DNA of 64,000 bases from Colius striatus. Taxonomy: Eukaryota; Chordata; Aves; Coliiformes; Coliidae. The number at the start of each line of letters is the position of its first letter. Positions within the stretch are counted from its first letter, which is position 1. The notes beneath the pieces are model-generated. The model searched no databases. It was not told the origin of the DNA and saw only the letters and a program-made list of their open reading frames with translations. Position numbers and translations under genes: made by a program. Below are positions 1 through 10,139 of the stretch, piece by piece. The stretch is taken from the NCBI RefSeq assembly GCF_028858725.1, contig NC_084790.1, forward strand, positions 83,780,506 to 83,844,505. Reading direction: 5' to 3'.

Positions 1-165
1 GGGATGTGTAGGAATAGACCCAGTGGCCAAAGAAATTTGCCAACGATGTGTGACTGACCTATAAAAAGATGGAGAAAAAGGTCCTGAAGAAACAGCCCCC
101 AGGAGGAAGAAAACCTAGTCTAAGGCCCTTTAAAGCACAGGCCTTTTTTTAAGAATTAGGTCCCG
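1..165 (+). pseudogene. ERV pol remnant, integrase zinc-binding region
   Basis: One frame reads as the end of a retroviral integrase N-terminal domain, with a C-x2-C pair (CQRCVTD) preceded by a VGIDPVAKE stretch, then an in-frame stop. The same sequence occurs at 22,661-22,825, where more of the pol gene is present upstream. It is broken and non-coding now. The left part lies outside the window. Confidence 0.6.
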
Positions 166-722
166 AGCTTGTCTTCTTTTTGTCTTTTCTCAAGAATAAA
201 GAGCTGGAGCATGGCCATGGAGGGCTATGGATTGTTCAGGAGAGACAGGCTGACAAGGCGAGGGAGTGGAGTTGCTCTCTATGTGAGGGAGCAATTAACG
301 TGCATTGAGCTCTGCCTGAGTGGGGAGGAGGGGCAGGTTGAGTGCTTGGGGGTGAAAATTAAGGGGCAGGGTAAGGTAGGTGATACTGCCGTAGGAGTTT
401 GCTACAGGCCACCTGATCAGGAGGAGGAAGTGGATGAGGCCTTCTACAAACAGCTGGGAGCTGCCTCACAGTCACAATCCCTGGTCCTCATGGGAGACTT
501 CGACCTCCCTGATATTTGCTGGCAAAGCCACTCAGCCAAGCGCACACGGTCCAGGAGGTTCCTAGAGCATGTTGATGACAACTTCCTGACACAGGTGATT
601 GAGGAACCAACGAGGAGGGGTGTGCTGCTGGAGCTGGTGCTGACAAATAAGGAGGGTCGGGTTGGAGATGTGGAGGTTGGAGGCAACCTTGGCTGCGGGG
701 ATCACGAGATGGTAGATTTCAA
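166..722 (+). mobile_element. CR1 LINE fragment, ORF2 endonuclease domain
   Basis: An open frame of about 170 codons matches the apurinic endonuclease part of CR1 ORF2. Landmarks are GSGVALYVRE near the front, the VCYRPPDQEEEVDEAFY segment, and LVLMGDFDLPDICW, where the usual GDFN of the family is GDFD here. A GDHEMVDF segment ends the fragment. Reverse transcriptase does not follow, and the sequence changes abruptly at about 722. A near-identical copy at 22,829-23,385 keeps GDFN. The fragment is joined at its 5' side to ERV pol sequence, and the join is shared by both copies, so it predates their duplication. Confidence 0.85.
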
Positions 723-1235
723 GATTTCTTGAGGAAAGAACCAAGTGATTCACCCTCAATCCATCACCCTATTAAAATGTAAAGCCTGACAACCGTGGCA
801 CCACGTATGCTGCTGTAAATTCCTCCAGCAATCTGTATCTCATTAAAAGAACGGAAGAACGTAACAAGACGGCCAATGGAAACTTGAAAGCAAAAATGGT
901 GTGTTTTCTACGGAGGAAGAGATATTTCCAACTTACAGATAACGCTCACAGATAAGCATGCTAAAGAAGTTGAAGAAAAGTCCGCACCTACATTCGGGAA
1001 CCAGAAACGTCCGTGGAAGTACAGTGAACTCATCCCTTCTCGCCAGTATGCGTCCCTCCTAGCAACATATATCAGATTATGTTTACTTTGAGTCTATGGA
1101 TTTTTGTGTTCTGTTGTTCGGCGATGTAGCTGTTCTTGACCTTTTGTTGTAAAGTCATGGCCACGGGTAAAGATGTTTATGTTTTCTTCATGTGCCTTTA
1201 ATTTTGAAATGTGTTGCCGAAGGCTGGCTGGTCCA
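723..1235. other. Unassigned sequence between CR1 and a polypurine tract
   Basis: I see no convincing reading frame or known repeat. Position just upstream of a polypurine tract suggests decayed ERV internal sequence, which is inference only. Confidence 0.3.
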
Positions 1236-2085
1236 AAAAGAAAAGGAGGGGAAACTGTAGGCACAAATATGACTTGGACCAGCCAGCTTGAATAAAGATG
1301 GTAGGGACAAGTTAATGCAGCTGGCAAGCTGCTTCCAAGTATCAGAAACAGGTGCTGTGAGTTAATCAGGTGGGCCCTGGGTGATCCCACGGGTGAAAGC
1401 AGCATAGAAGGAAGTAGCTAGCAAAGGCAGTGTGGCTTTGAGTCAGCTCTGTTGGTTGTACTACGTTGCCCGTGTATGTCTCTGCACATGCATTACCTAG
1501 CCTCTCTAAACCTTTGAATGAGCATAGCTGTAGCCTGCACCACTACAACAGTTACCGATACCTTTTTCTTTCTAGCAGACAACTGTGAGATGATTAAAAG
1601 CTACACAGGGAGACCCTGTGACAAGGTGGAAGGCAAAGCAGTAGTTGAATTCAAGGCGAAATCAAGGGGAAATGTGTCCAGGGTGGCAAAAGGCACTGAA
1701 CAGCATCAGGCAAGGCTCAAAATTTCAAATAGCAGCAACAAGAGTTGTAAAGGACTGTGGAACTTCAGCAGAACTAAGCCTCTCCAAACCTTTGAATGAA
1801 TACAGCTTGCACCACTACAACACTCGAGTGCCTTTAATCATAAATACCTTTATTAGGGTTGGTGTAAGATTCTCTCGCCTCGCACTTCAAGGTAGAGCTG
1901 ACAAACAATTCAGGGCACAGACTCAAGGAGTGGTGGCGCCTTGGAGGCAGGTAGCCTTTGGGATGGAGCTGTGCTTCGGTATTCAAATGACATCAAAACG
2001 AGCAAAGTTCGCGCAAAGGATAGCAATTCATCAAGATTTCACAGACCTTTGCTCAAGGGGCTAGATGTGCCGCTTACCACCTCTA
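1236..2085 (+). mobile_element. Possible ERV polypurine tract and LTR-like sequence
   Basis: A purine run (AAAAGAAAAGGAGGGGAAA, about 1,236-1,254) is followed by CTGTAGGCACAAAT, the layout of a retroviral polypurine tract beside an LTR starting with TG. An AATAAA lies near 1,291. A segment around 1,503-1,553 (CTCTAAACCTTTGAATGA...GCACCACTACAACA) recurs in altered form at 1,785-1,823, suggesting internal duplication. No second LTR or target-site duplication was found. Confidence 0.35.
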
Positions 2086-2223
2086 GAGGACCAGCTCATG
2101 CCCATGGATCAACTCGGAGCCTGGCCGCCAAGTCTCCACGCCGCTCCACCCTCCATGGGCGTTGCAGGGGATCGCTGTGCAGCAGATTCCTCACATACCT
2201 GCGACAGCTGCACCCCATGCTGA

Positions 2224-2755
2224 GAGCCTTTCGGTGTTGTACCTTTCCTTAGATTGTGAACAATGCTGATTTTTAACAAAGGGTTTAATATCTAGGCCAC
2301 TTAAAGAAATTAAGCCACAATACCCCGAGCCCCCGGCCCGCCCCGGTGCTGTGTGATGCTACCGGCTGGTGATGGCAAGAACCCGCTAGGCCCTGCCCCA
2401 GCCACACCAAAGGGCATAAATGGCACTGCGCACCCTCTCCACTTGGGGCTTTCCTGCCACGGCACCACGGCCGTCCCAGGCGCCGAGTCCCGCCTCTGAC
2501 TGCTGCATCCAACCGCTCCCCCAGTGAAAACGGACGGCAGCCTTGGCTGTGCCGTCATCTCCACTGCCCCAGCGCTGCTGTCAGCAACCGGCACTGCGGC
2601 CTGCACCCCAGTATCGCTGCTTGCACCCTGGCTCTGCCACCCGCTGCCCATCCCCCGGTACTGCTCGCACCCCCAGACATCGCTGCTTGGCTCAGGGCAG
2701 TCCCCGTACAGCAGCAGCAGCCATGCCAGCGACTCTTGTGGGGCCCACCACAGCA
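2224..2755 (-). repeat. Segmental-duplication block, downstream flank of speriolin-like copy A
   Basis: This block matches 15,459-16,030 in the same orientation with scattered substitutions and small indels. It lies just past the poly(A) signal of speriolin-like copy A. On the minus strand it is open for long stretches, but the frames share no recognisable domain and are probably fortuitous in GC-rich sequence. The shared edge begins with CCTTTCGGTGTTGTACCTTT. Confidence 0.7.
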
Positions 2756-2788
2756 CCCACAGCACACGACATGAGATTGAACCACAGC

Positions 2789-2794
2789 TTTATT
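2789..2794 (-). promoter_or_regulatory. Poly(A) signal of speriolin-like copy A
   Basis: AATAAA on the minus strand, 67 bases past the stop codon. It is conserved at the same place in copies B (5319-5314) and C (19977-19982). Confidence 0.7.
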
Positions 2795-2860
2795 GCGTGG
2801 CGCCAGGCGGCGGCTGCTGCAGACGCAGCCGGGACAGGGCTCACGGCTTGGCACAGCCGC

Positions 2861-4048
2861 TCAGTAGCAGAAGAGGGGCTGCCCATCTTCCTGTGCCAGC
2901 TGCAGCAGGCACTCGAGCAGCACCATGGCGTTGGGCCGCAGATCCGGCGGCACCTCCTGGCTGACCACGTGGCGCAGGAAGGCCACGTTTGGCTCGGCCG
3001 GGAACCAGTACGACCGCTCCAGGCGGCCGTAGGTGTTGATGAAGGCCTCGATTGCGGGCAAGTGCACCTCGGGGACGTAGCCCAGTGCCCACAGTCGCCT
3101 CATCAGAAACTCATAGTTCCGGAATGCAGCCCTGCACAGATGTCTATCTCCCCGCTCCGTTCTGAGGATCATCTGTGGCAGAAAGGGTACGGTCAGCACT
3201 GGCACCCGCAGGTGACTGAGCACAAGGGGGACCAGGGCGCACCGGGCCGTGGCTGTGGGCACTGTGCCCGGCTCCCCGGCTCGCAGCACCAGCCTACCTC
3301 CACGATTCCCTCGGGGATGGTGGCGGCACTGAAGCCGCGGTAGCGATCCGCGTTGGGGAAGACGCTGTGGACGATTCGGCGGTCAAGCTGGAAGGCGATC
3401 TCGCCCAGCAGCCGCTGCCATCTCGGCTGCCAGCTCTCTGCGGGAACCAGCAGCGTCAGGCACTCATCCCCAAACCAGTGTTTTCCCTCCGTTCCTCCCC
3501 CGACACCTGCCAGGGGCTTCCAGAGGCCGCCGTGCCAGCCTTGCCTGTGCACAGGCTACCAAAGGTTGCTCCCCAGCTCTCCCGCGTGCCCCTGGCACAG
3601 GGCACCCCGCTGTTATCTCCCATGATTCCACCACCCCCCGACACTCACCTCGCCGGCTGAAGCTCGGCTCCCAAGAGGCGGTTCCGGAGGTCCAGCTCTG
3701 CTCTGTCACTGTCAGCCCCGAGTCCGAAGGGCGGGCAACAGGACGAGGTGTGGATGTTGGCAGCTGCGGCACCCACAGGCCCGAGGCCGCTACAGAGCTG
3801 CCTGCGCTCTCACCTGAGCTGGGGAAGGATCGCGGGGCTCCGTGGGGCACAGACACATAGGTGGGTGCTGAGCTGGGCCCTGCGCCGCGACTGCCGTGCT
3901 GGAACCGCTGTTGGTTCCGTCGCTCCAGTTCCCACTCCAGCTCTTGATTCTCAGCCCTGATCGCCAGTAATTGGCGTTCCACATGATCTATCTGGTTGAC
4001 AATCAAGGTCCTGTTGTGAGGCATGTACCCGCTGGGTCCCGGCTCCAT
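2861..4048 (-). CDS. SPATC1-like: Speriolin (SPATC1)-like protein, copy A, three exons, apparently intact
   Basis: Speriolin is known from mammals as a germ-cell centrosomal protein that binds CDC20; here the role is inferred by family. Exons on the minus strand are 4048-3649, 3437-3298 and 3172-2861, giving 283 codons plus stop. Both introns are GT-AG with donors GTGAGT and GTAGGC, and phases agree. Exon 1 gives a short glutamate-rich helix (residues about 20-45), then a Ser/Pro/Gly-rich linker. Exons 2-3 encode the speriolin C-terminal domain: LLGEIAFQLDRRIVH, IPEGIVE, LWALGYVPEVHLPA, INTYG, then a LLECLLQLAQEDGQPLF ending. Vertebrate SPATC1L and speriolin are longer (about 340 and 590 aa from memory), so this is a compact member. 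An AATAAA lies at 2794-2789. The ATG at 4048 is the first in frame; the frame stays open upstream without another ATG. Tandem copy B lies 1.3 kb upstream. A processed-pseudogene origin is excluded by the introns. Confidence 0.8.
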
Positions 4049-4136
4049 GGCCGCTCCCGGTGCTGGCTCCTGAGCCTCTGGCAAGGCCACTGCCTTGGGC
4101 GCAGGATATCAGCAGCAGGTGGGGTGTGGTCCGAGG

Positions 4137-4144
4137 TGATGTCA
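4137..4144 (-). promoter_or_regulatory. CRE-like element upstream of speriolin-like copy A
   Basis: TGATGTCA (TGACATCA on the gene strand) lies about 90 bases upstream of the ATG and differs by one transition from the palindromic CRE, TGACGTCA. Copy B has the same element at the same spacing (6,665-6,672). CRE sites bound by CREM drive many testis-specific genes; a role here is inference. Confidence 0.4.
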
Positions 4145-4239
4145 CAAAGGGACTGGGTCCTCCATGGTGCTTGGACCCGGCACACGCCCCGCAGTGCCAC
4201 GGGGCCCGTCTCGGGGGCACCAACCCAGCGCCGCCTGCT

Positions 4240-4916
4240 TTCACAGAGTCATGGAATCATTTTGGTCGGAAGAGCCCCTCAAGCTCATCGAGTCCAAGCC
4301 CTCACCTCACACTGACAAGCCTGCCACTGAGCCATTTCCCCCAGCACCTCAGCTCTATTGCTTTGGCATCCCTCCAGGGATGGGGACTCCCACACCTGCC
4401 TGGGCAGCCCACGCCAGTCCAACAAGCCTCTCAGGGGCAAAGTTCTTCCTCATTTCCCAGCTAAGGCTCCCCTGGAACAACCCGAGGCCGCTTCCTCTTG
4501 TCCTGTCATTCATGACTGGGGAGGAGACACCGACTCCCACCCCTAACCTCACTACAGCCTCCTGTCAGGGAGTTGCAGGGCGTGATTGTGTCTCTCCCCA
4601 GCCTCTTCTTCTCCAGGCTGAACATCCCCAGGTCTCTCACTTGTTTTGACTGTCACTTGTTTGCACTGTGGCCACAGCTGAGTTCGTGGGCGAGTTAAGA
4701 GAAACATTTTTTTCCGTGTATATTACAAACCAACACATGAATTTTTCTTCTGCGTGTGCCAGACGGTCCCAGTGAAGTTTTCAGAGAAATCACAAAATCG
4801 TTACGGTTGGACAGGACCTTGAAGATCGTTGAGTCCAAGCACTAAGCTGACCCTGCCAAGCCCATCCCTAAACTGGCAGCCCGTTCCAATGTTTAACCAC
4901 CCTCTCAGTGAAAAAG
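4240..4916 (-). mobile_element. CR1 LINE 3' fragments, minus orientation
   Basis: Plus-strand sequence reads ACAGAGTCATGGAATCATTT then GAGTCCAAGCCCTCACC, the reverse complement of a CR1 3' end. It continues into the terminal ORF2 coding tail (minus-strand FFPEG/NFAPERLVGLAWAAQ type sequence) to about 4,640. A second CR1 piece covers 4,785-4,916, and the 4,640-4,785 interval between them is not identified. The same arrangement lies upstream of copy B. Here the second piece has lost about 90 bases relative to 7,372-7,460. Confidence 0.7.
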
Positions 4917-5385
4917 TGGCGGCATTTTCTTAGCAGCCATCAGCGGGCACTGACGGGTTAAGAAATAGAGAGCGGTGGAGAAATGGATTGCTTTCTGGAG
5001 AGCTCCCTTGGATTCCTCTGCCATTCGTGGCCAGCCCAGACAAAATCCAGCACGGAGGAAGATAGCCCAGGGGTCTCTGCCTGAAGAAAATGCACCTCCC
5101 ACTGACTCGCGGGGTTTTGCCTATAAAGCTGGGCGCCCTGCACTGACTCACTGGTGGCCTCCCCTGTGGGAGGATCCATAGGGCAGATGGTTACGTATCT
5201 TTCTTAATCAATATTGCTATTCTCTTGTGCAACCAGCAGGTGCATTGCCATCCTTATGCTTTTTGCTGCTTAGGAAGAAGCCCACAGCACACGACATGAG
5301 ATTGACCCACAGCTTTATTGCGTGGCACCAGGCGGCGGCTGCTGCAGGCGCAGCCGGGACAGGGCTCACGGCTCGGCACAGCCGC

Positions 5386-6576
5386 TCAGTAGCAGAAGAG
5401 GGGCTGCCCATCTTCCTGTGCCAGCTGCAGCAGGCACTCGAGCAGCACCATGGCGTTGGGCCGCAGATCCGGCGGCACCTCCTGGCTGACCACGTGGCGC
5501 AGGAAGGCCACGTTTGGCTCGGCCGGGAACCAGTACGACCGCTCCAGGCGGCCGTAGGTGTTGATGAAGGCCTCGATTGCGGGCAAGTGCACCTCGGGGA
5601 CGTAGCCCAGTGCCCACAGTCGCCTCATCACAAACTCATAGTTCCAGATTGCGGCCACGCTCAGATCACGGCTAGCTCCCCGCTTTGTCTCCTCGACCAT
5701 CTGTGGCAGAGAGGGTACGGTCAGTACCGGCACCCGCGGGTGACCGAGCACAAGGGGGACCAGGGCGCACCGGGCCGTGGCTGCGGGCACTGTGCCCCGC
5801 TCCCCAGCTCGCAGCACCAGCCTACCTCCATGATTCCCTCGGGGATGGTGGCGGCACTGAAGCCGCGGTAGCGATCGGCGTTGGGGAAGACTCTGTGGAC
5901 GATTCGGCGGTCAAGCTGGAAGGCGATCTCGCCCAGCAGCCGCTGCCATCTCGGCTGCCAGCTCTCTGCGGGAACCAGCAGCGTCAGGCACTCATCCCCA
6001 AACCTGTGTTTTCCCTCCGTTCCTCCCCCGACACCTGCCAGGGGCTTCCAGAGGCTGCCGTGCCAGCCTTGCCTGTGCACAGGCTACCAAAGGTTGCTCC
6101 CCAGCTCTCCCGCGTGCCCCTGGCACAGGGCGCCCCGCTGTTATCTCCCATGATTCCACCACCCCCGCGCACTCACCTCGCCGGCTGAAGCTTGGCTCCC
6201 AAGAGGGGGTTCCGGAGGTCCAGCTCTGCTCTGTCAGTGTCAGCCCCCAGTCCGAAGGGCGGGCAACAGGATGAGGTGTGGATGTTGGCAGCTGCGGCAC
6301 CCACAGGCCCGAGGCCGCTACAGAGCTGCCTGCGCTCTCACCTGAGCTGGGGAAGGATCGCGGGGCTCTGTGTGGCACAGACACATAAGGGGGTGCTGAG
6401 CTGGGACCTGCGCCGCGGTAGCCGTGCTGGAACGGCTGTTGGTCCTGCCGCTCCAATTCCCATCTCAGCTCTTGGTTCCTATTAAACAGCAGATTTGTCA
6501 TATCTCTCAGCTGGTCAAAGACCGTGAAGAGTCCGGGCCTGACGCCAGGCAAGTGCCCGCTGGGTCCCGGCTCCAT
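5386..6576 (-). CDS. SPATC1-like: Speriolin (SPATC1)-like protein, copy B, three exons, apparently intact
   Basis: Minus-strand exons are 6576-6177, 5965-5826 and 5700-5386, giving 284 codons plus stop. Exon 1 and 2 lengths (400 and 140 nt) equal those of copy A; exon 3 has one extra codon. Splice sites are GT-AG in the same phases, and AATAAA lies at 5319-5314. The speriolin C-terminal domain is complete (FQLDRRIVH, FPNADRYRGFSAATIPEG, WNYEFVMRRLWALGYVPEV, INTYGRLERSYW, VVSQEVPPDLRP). Two short regions differ strongly from copy A: residues about 8-34 and the first 20-odd codons of exon 3. Elsewhere the copies are nearly identical. The upstream CRE-like site is shared. Product and germ-cell role are inferred from family; expression cannot be seen. 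Confidence 0.8.
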
Positions 6577-6664
6577 GGCCGCTCCTGGTGCTGGCTCCTG
6601 TGCCTCTGGCAAGGCCAGTGCCTTGGGCGCAGGATATCAGCAGCAGGTGGGGTGTGGTCCGAGG

Positions 6665-6672
6665 TGATGTCA
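6665..6672 (-). promoter_or_regulatory. CRE-like element upstream of speriolin-like copy B
   Basis: TGATGTCA, about 90 bases upstream of the copy B ATG, in the same context as the element in copy A (GAGG before, CAAAGGGACTGGG after). Confidence 0.4.
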
Positions 6673-6856
6673 CAAAGGGACTGGGTTCTCCATGGTTCTG
6701 GGACCCGGCACACGCGCCGGCAGTGCCACGGGGCCCGTCTCAGGGGCACCACAGGCAAGGGGAGGCCAGAGGATGGGAAGGCTGCACCGCCTCTTGTGCT
6801 GCGTCTTGGCCGTCCCAGCAGCTCCGGGCCCCGTGTCCCAGCGGCGGCTGCTCTCA

Positions 6857-7135
6857 CAGAGTCATGGAATCATTTTGGTCGGAAGAGCCCCTCGAGCTCA
6901 TCGAGTCCAAGCCCTCACCTTACACTGACAAGCCTGCCACTGAGCCATTTCCCTCAGCACCTCAGCTCTACTGCTTTGGCATCCCTCCAGGGATGGGGAC
7001 TCCCCCACCTGCCTGGGCAGCCCACGCCAGTCCAACAAGCCTCTCAGGGGCAAAGTTCTTCCTCATTTCCCAGCTAAGCCTCCCCTGAAGCAACCCAAGG
7101 CTCTTCTTCTCCAGGCTGAACATCCCCAGGTCTCT
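6857..7135 (-). mobile_element. CR1 LINE 3' fragment, minus orientation
   Basis: Same CR1 3' end as at 4,240-4,640, starting with the reverse complement of the terminal ATTCCATGACTCTGTGA. An internal deletion of about 115 bases near 7,090 is absent from both the 4,240 copy and the right-arm copy (18,510-18,890). Confidence 0.7.
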
Positions 7136-7279
7136 CACTTGTTTTGACTGTCACTTGTTTGCACTGTGGCCACAGTTGAGTTCGTGGGCGAGTTAAGAGA
7201 AACATTTTTTCCATGTCTATTACAAACCAACACATGAATTTTTCTTCTGCGTCTGCCAGACGGTCCCAGTGAAGTTTTC

Positions 7280-7950
7280 AGAGAAATCACAAAATCGTTA
7301 CGGTTGGACAGGACCTTGAAGATCGTCGAGTCCAAGCACTAAGCTGACCCTGCCAAGCCCATCCCTAAACTAAACCATATCCCTCCGTCCTTCATCTAGA
7401 TGTCTTTTCAATATCCCTAGGGACGGTGACTGCACCGCTGCTGCCTCCCTGGGCAGCCCGTTCCAATGTTTAACCACCCTCTCAGTGAAAAAGTTCTTCC
7501 TAATGTCCAACCTAAAGCCCCCCTGCTGCGACCCAAACCCATTGCCTCGTGTTCTTTCACTCACTACCGCAGAGAAGAGATCAACCCCCACCTCCCCACA
7601 ACTCCCCTTTAGCTACTTGTAGAGAGTGGTCGTGTCTCCTCTAGGCTAAACGCCCCCAGCTCCCTCAGCTGCTCTTCACACAACCTGTTCTCCAGACCCT
7701 TCCCCAGCGCTGCTGCCCGGCTCTGGACACGCTCCGGCCCCTGCGTTCCTTCTTGCACTGAGGGGCCCAGAACTGGACACAGCACTCGAGGTTGAGCCTC
7801 ACCAGTGCCCAGTGCAGGGGAACAATCACCTCTCTGGCCCTGCTGGCCACACAGGATGCCCTTGTCCTTCTTGGCCAGCTGGGCACGCTGCTGGCTGATG
7901 TTCATCTGGCTGCTGGTTAACACTCCCAGGTCCCTTTCCACGGGAAAGCT
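7280..7950 (-). mobile_element. CR1 LINE 3' fragment with ORF2 C-terminus
   Basis: Minus-strand frames carry CR1 ORF2 tail landmarks: [20 protein letters not shown], then [13 protein letters not shown], and [20 protein letters not shown]. They are interrupted by frameshifts. The 3' end (CGTTACGGTTGGACAGGACC on the plus strand) is at about 7,290. The mirror copy is at 17,640-18,345. Confidence 0.8.
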
Positions 7951-8349
7951 TTCCAGCCCCTGCGCCCCAAGCCTTGCTTTTGTGCCTTGCCACAGTGTTT
8001 TCCTACGGACCTGGGAGATACAGGCGAGACAACTGCGCTGAGCAGTACCGGGCTTTAAGCAGCCCCTAAAGTTTTAAGGTCTTGCACTTCAGCAAGGTAT
8101 GGAGTGAACAGCACAACTATTTCAACCTCCACTTTGAGAGCACGGCTGTTTGAAGCACAGATGCAGAAATTCCGTGTGGAGAACGTGCCTGCCTTCAAGA
8201 TCTGAAAAATTCCCTGGCAGACCCCCAGTCATTAGAGAGGGCCAAGAGCCATCAGCTGTACACCAAGTACGCATTTGTTGTGCTTATCCCCTCCAGCTGT
8301 TGAAAGACAAATGGCCAAAGTCTATTCCAGCAGAAAGGATTTAAAGGGA

Positions 8350-9413
8350 CAACCACTATTGGATGCAGGCTGGGAATGCATGCTGATGGACAGAGTTTTG
8401 TAGAGAACAGAGTAAAGAAGACAGGCACAGGCGCTCCCCTCAAATACCTCTGCACAAAGACTGAGTTCCTAGCCTTCAAAGCAAACGGCTGACAAAACAG
8501 CAGAAGCAGCGGCCAAATCTGAAAGTCTGGCCTTGATCCCTGGAAAGACACCGAGGATACTGGGCCCGATCCTGCCTTATGAAGAAGGTGGTAGAAAATG
8601 TATCGGTGATTTGGCAGCAAAGGAACAAAAAGACAGGTGAGAGCATCATCGCAGGGGTGACAAAACCAGGGATGACCTCAGGGGAATACTGGCAAATAGA
8701 CTTCATCGAGCTACTGAGAAAGGGAGCCTCTCAGTATCTCCTCGACCTGGTAGACACATGTAATGGATGGCCCTGTGGCACCGATGTGGCACGCGAAGCA
8801 GTCAAACAAGTCCTAAATCACAGCGTACCCTGCTTTGCTGTACCAGCAGGAATGTTTTCAGACAGAGGCCCTTGTTTTGTTGCAGAAGTGGTTAAGAAGG
8901 TGGGAGCGCATCTGGGAGCCAAGTGGGATTTACATACGCCCAACAGACCTTAAGCTAGTGGAAAAGTAGAAGGCGTGAACCAGACCTTTCAGTTACAGTG
9001 GAATCAAATACACCAAAAAACCTCCTTCTCTCGGTTACAAGCTTTACCAAAAGCTTAGCTAAGAATACGAGTACAACCAGGAAGAAATTGTGTAAGCTCG
9101 TTTCAATCTGCTGGCTTTGGGCAAGACCTTCCAGGAGCTCCACAACCACGTGACCCCACCTCAACCAAGTGGACTAGGCGTTCCGGCACATCCATTTCAA
9201 CCAGGAGAGTGGGTTTACGTCAAGACATGGAAGGACAAAGCCCTGAGAGCTAAGTGGCAGGGACCTTTCCGGGTCTTGTTGACTACTTCCACTGCCCTGA
9301 GAGTGGCTGAAAAAGGATCTTGGCAACATTATTCTAGAGTTCAGAGAGCTACAGCCCCGTGCACAGTCGAACAAAAATCACCACTTACCCGAAAACTTAC
9401 TAAACACCCTTGA
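8350..9413 (+). pseudogene. ERV pol remnant: RNase H tail and integrase
   Basis: The region reads as gammaretrovirus-like pol. First comes an RNase H end (ADKTAEAAAKSESLALIP in one frame, 8,490-8,545). Next is an integrase core with EYWQIDF, SDRGPCFV and SGKVEGVNQ, which are the three acidic positions. Last is an integrase C-terminal domain (HPFQPGEWVYVKTWKD, near 9,195-9,245). The frame is broken by a stop at 8,951-8,953, another near 9,057 and a frame change before 9,117. It is part of the inverted-repeat arm, with a mirror copy at 16,096-17,250. It is an old, inactive copy. Confidence 0.8.
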
Positions 9414-9455
9414 ACAATTACAAGAGAGCTGGAATTCGTAAGATCCCAAAGGATT

Positions 9456-9875
9456 ATGTGGCTGAAAAGGTGCATTTTCCTCCTTGGACTGCTTGCCGGC
9501 CTAATGAGCGGAACTGGGAGAACAATCGGCAAGTTACTGGCTTTGCTCCCCCATTACCTCAGGAGGAACAGGGTTTCCCTGGAAAGCTGTGCCTATGGAG
9601 TGGGCAGAGCGATGCCAAAACCTGCTTGCTCTGGGAGATGGGAATCAAGCCAGCGGTCGCTTGCGGGACCGTGGCACGAGAACAGTGAGCACGCGCATGA
9701 GCTTCGCAGAGTTTACCAAAGACTCCAAGCAAAATGCAGCCAAGCTATGAAAAGCAGGAAATATTGGTCCAACCGAAGCTCCACAAGGTCTGTTGTGCTC
9801 CTAGCAACAAAAAGCGAATTGGCCCAACCCTCGCTGTGCTGCGAGGAGTACTTGTCAGTACTCTCTGACCCCTGA
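9456..9875 (+). pseudogene. ERV env leader and start, truncated
   Basis: A 139-codon frame opens directly after the integrase end, overlapping it in position as env does in gammaretroviruses. It begins MWLKRCIFLLGLLAGLMSG, a basic residue pair followed by a hydrophobic run typical of a signal peptide. The remainder shows no clear surface-protein motifs, and the frame ends at 9,875. The inverted-repeat arm stops at 9,432, so this part has no mirror copy. Truncated and inactive as seen; identity as env rests on position and leader. Confidence 0.5.
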
Positions 9876-10139
9876 GAGCAATCTCCCCGTCCTAACACGA
9901 TGACGGAAGGCTACTCTGTGCAGTGTTTTCCCCAATGGGTGGCCTCTCTTCTCTTACGAGGCAAAATGGACTTGTAGCGTTAGAACCTACCTTCTGGATA
10001 TGTGGCACAAGAGCTCCGGAATGGATTCAGCTGTAGGGGAATTCCGGTGCCGCCACTCAGAGCCCTTGAGGGACTACGTGGAGGAGAACCCCGCAGTGAG
10101 AGACGTCTTCAGCTTCCAAAAGAGCTTCCCTTAGTTTCA

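Larger units (their letters stand above)
4919..9432 (+). repeat. Left arm of large inverted repeat
   Basis: This stretch is the reverse complement of 16,077-20,378. Matching anchors include 4,919-4,990 with 20,310-20,378, the exon 3 stop of copy B (5,386) with that of copy C (19,910), and 9,405-9,432 with 16,077-16,105. Segments compared by eye differ at only a few positions per 100 bases. The arms also differ by at least three large indels: about 460 bp missing in the right arm inside speriolin exon 1, about 115 bp missing in the left arm near 7,090, and about 120 bp extra in the right arm at 16,877-16,998. Confidence 0.9.

Noticed and set aside
2310-2765. Long minus-strand open frames downstream of speriolin-like copy A, with a similar one at 15,537-15,938
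   Set aside because: No recognisable domain; lies after the poly(A) signal in GC-rich duplicated DNA, so most likely fortuitous.
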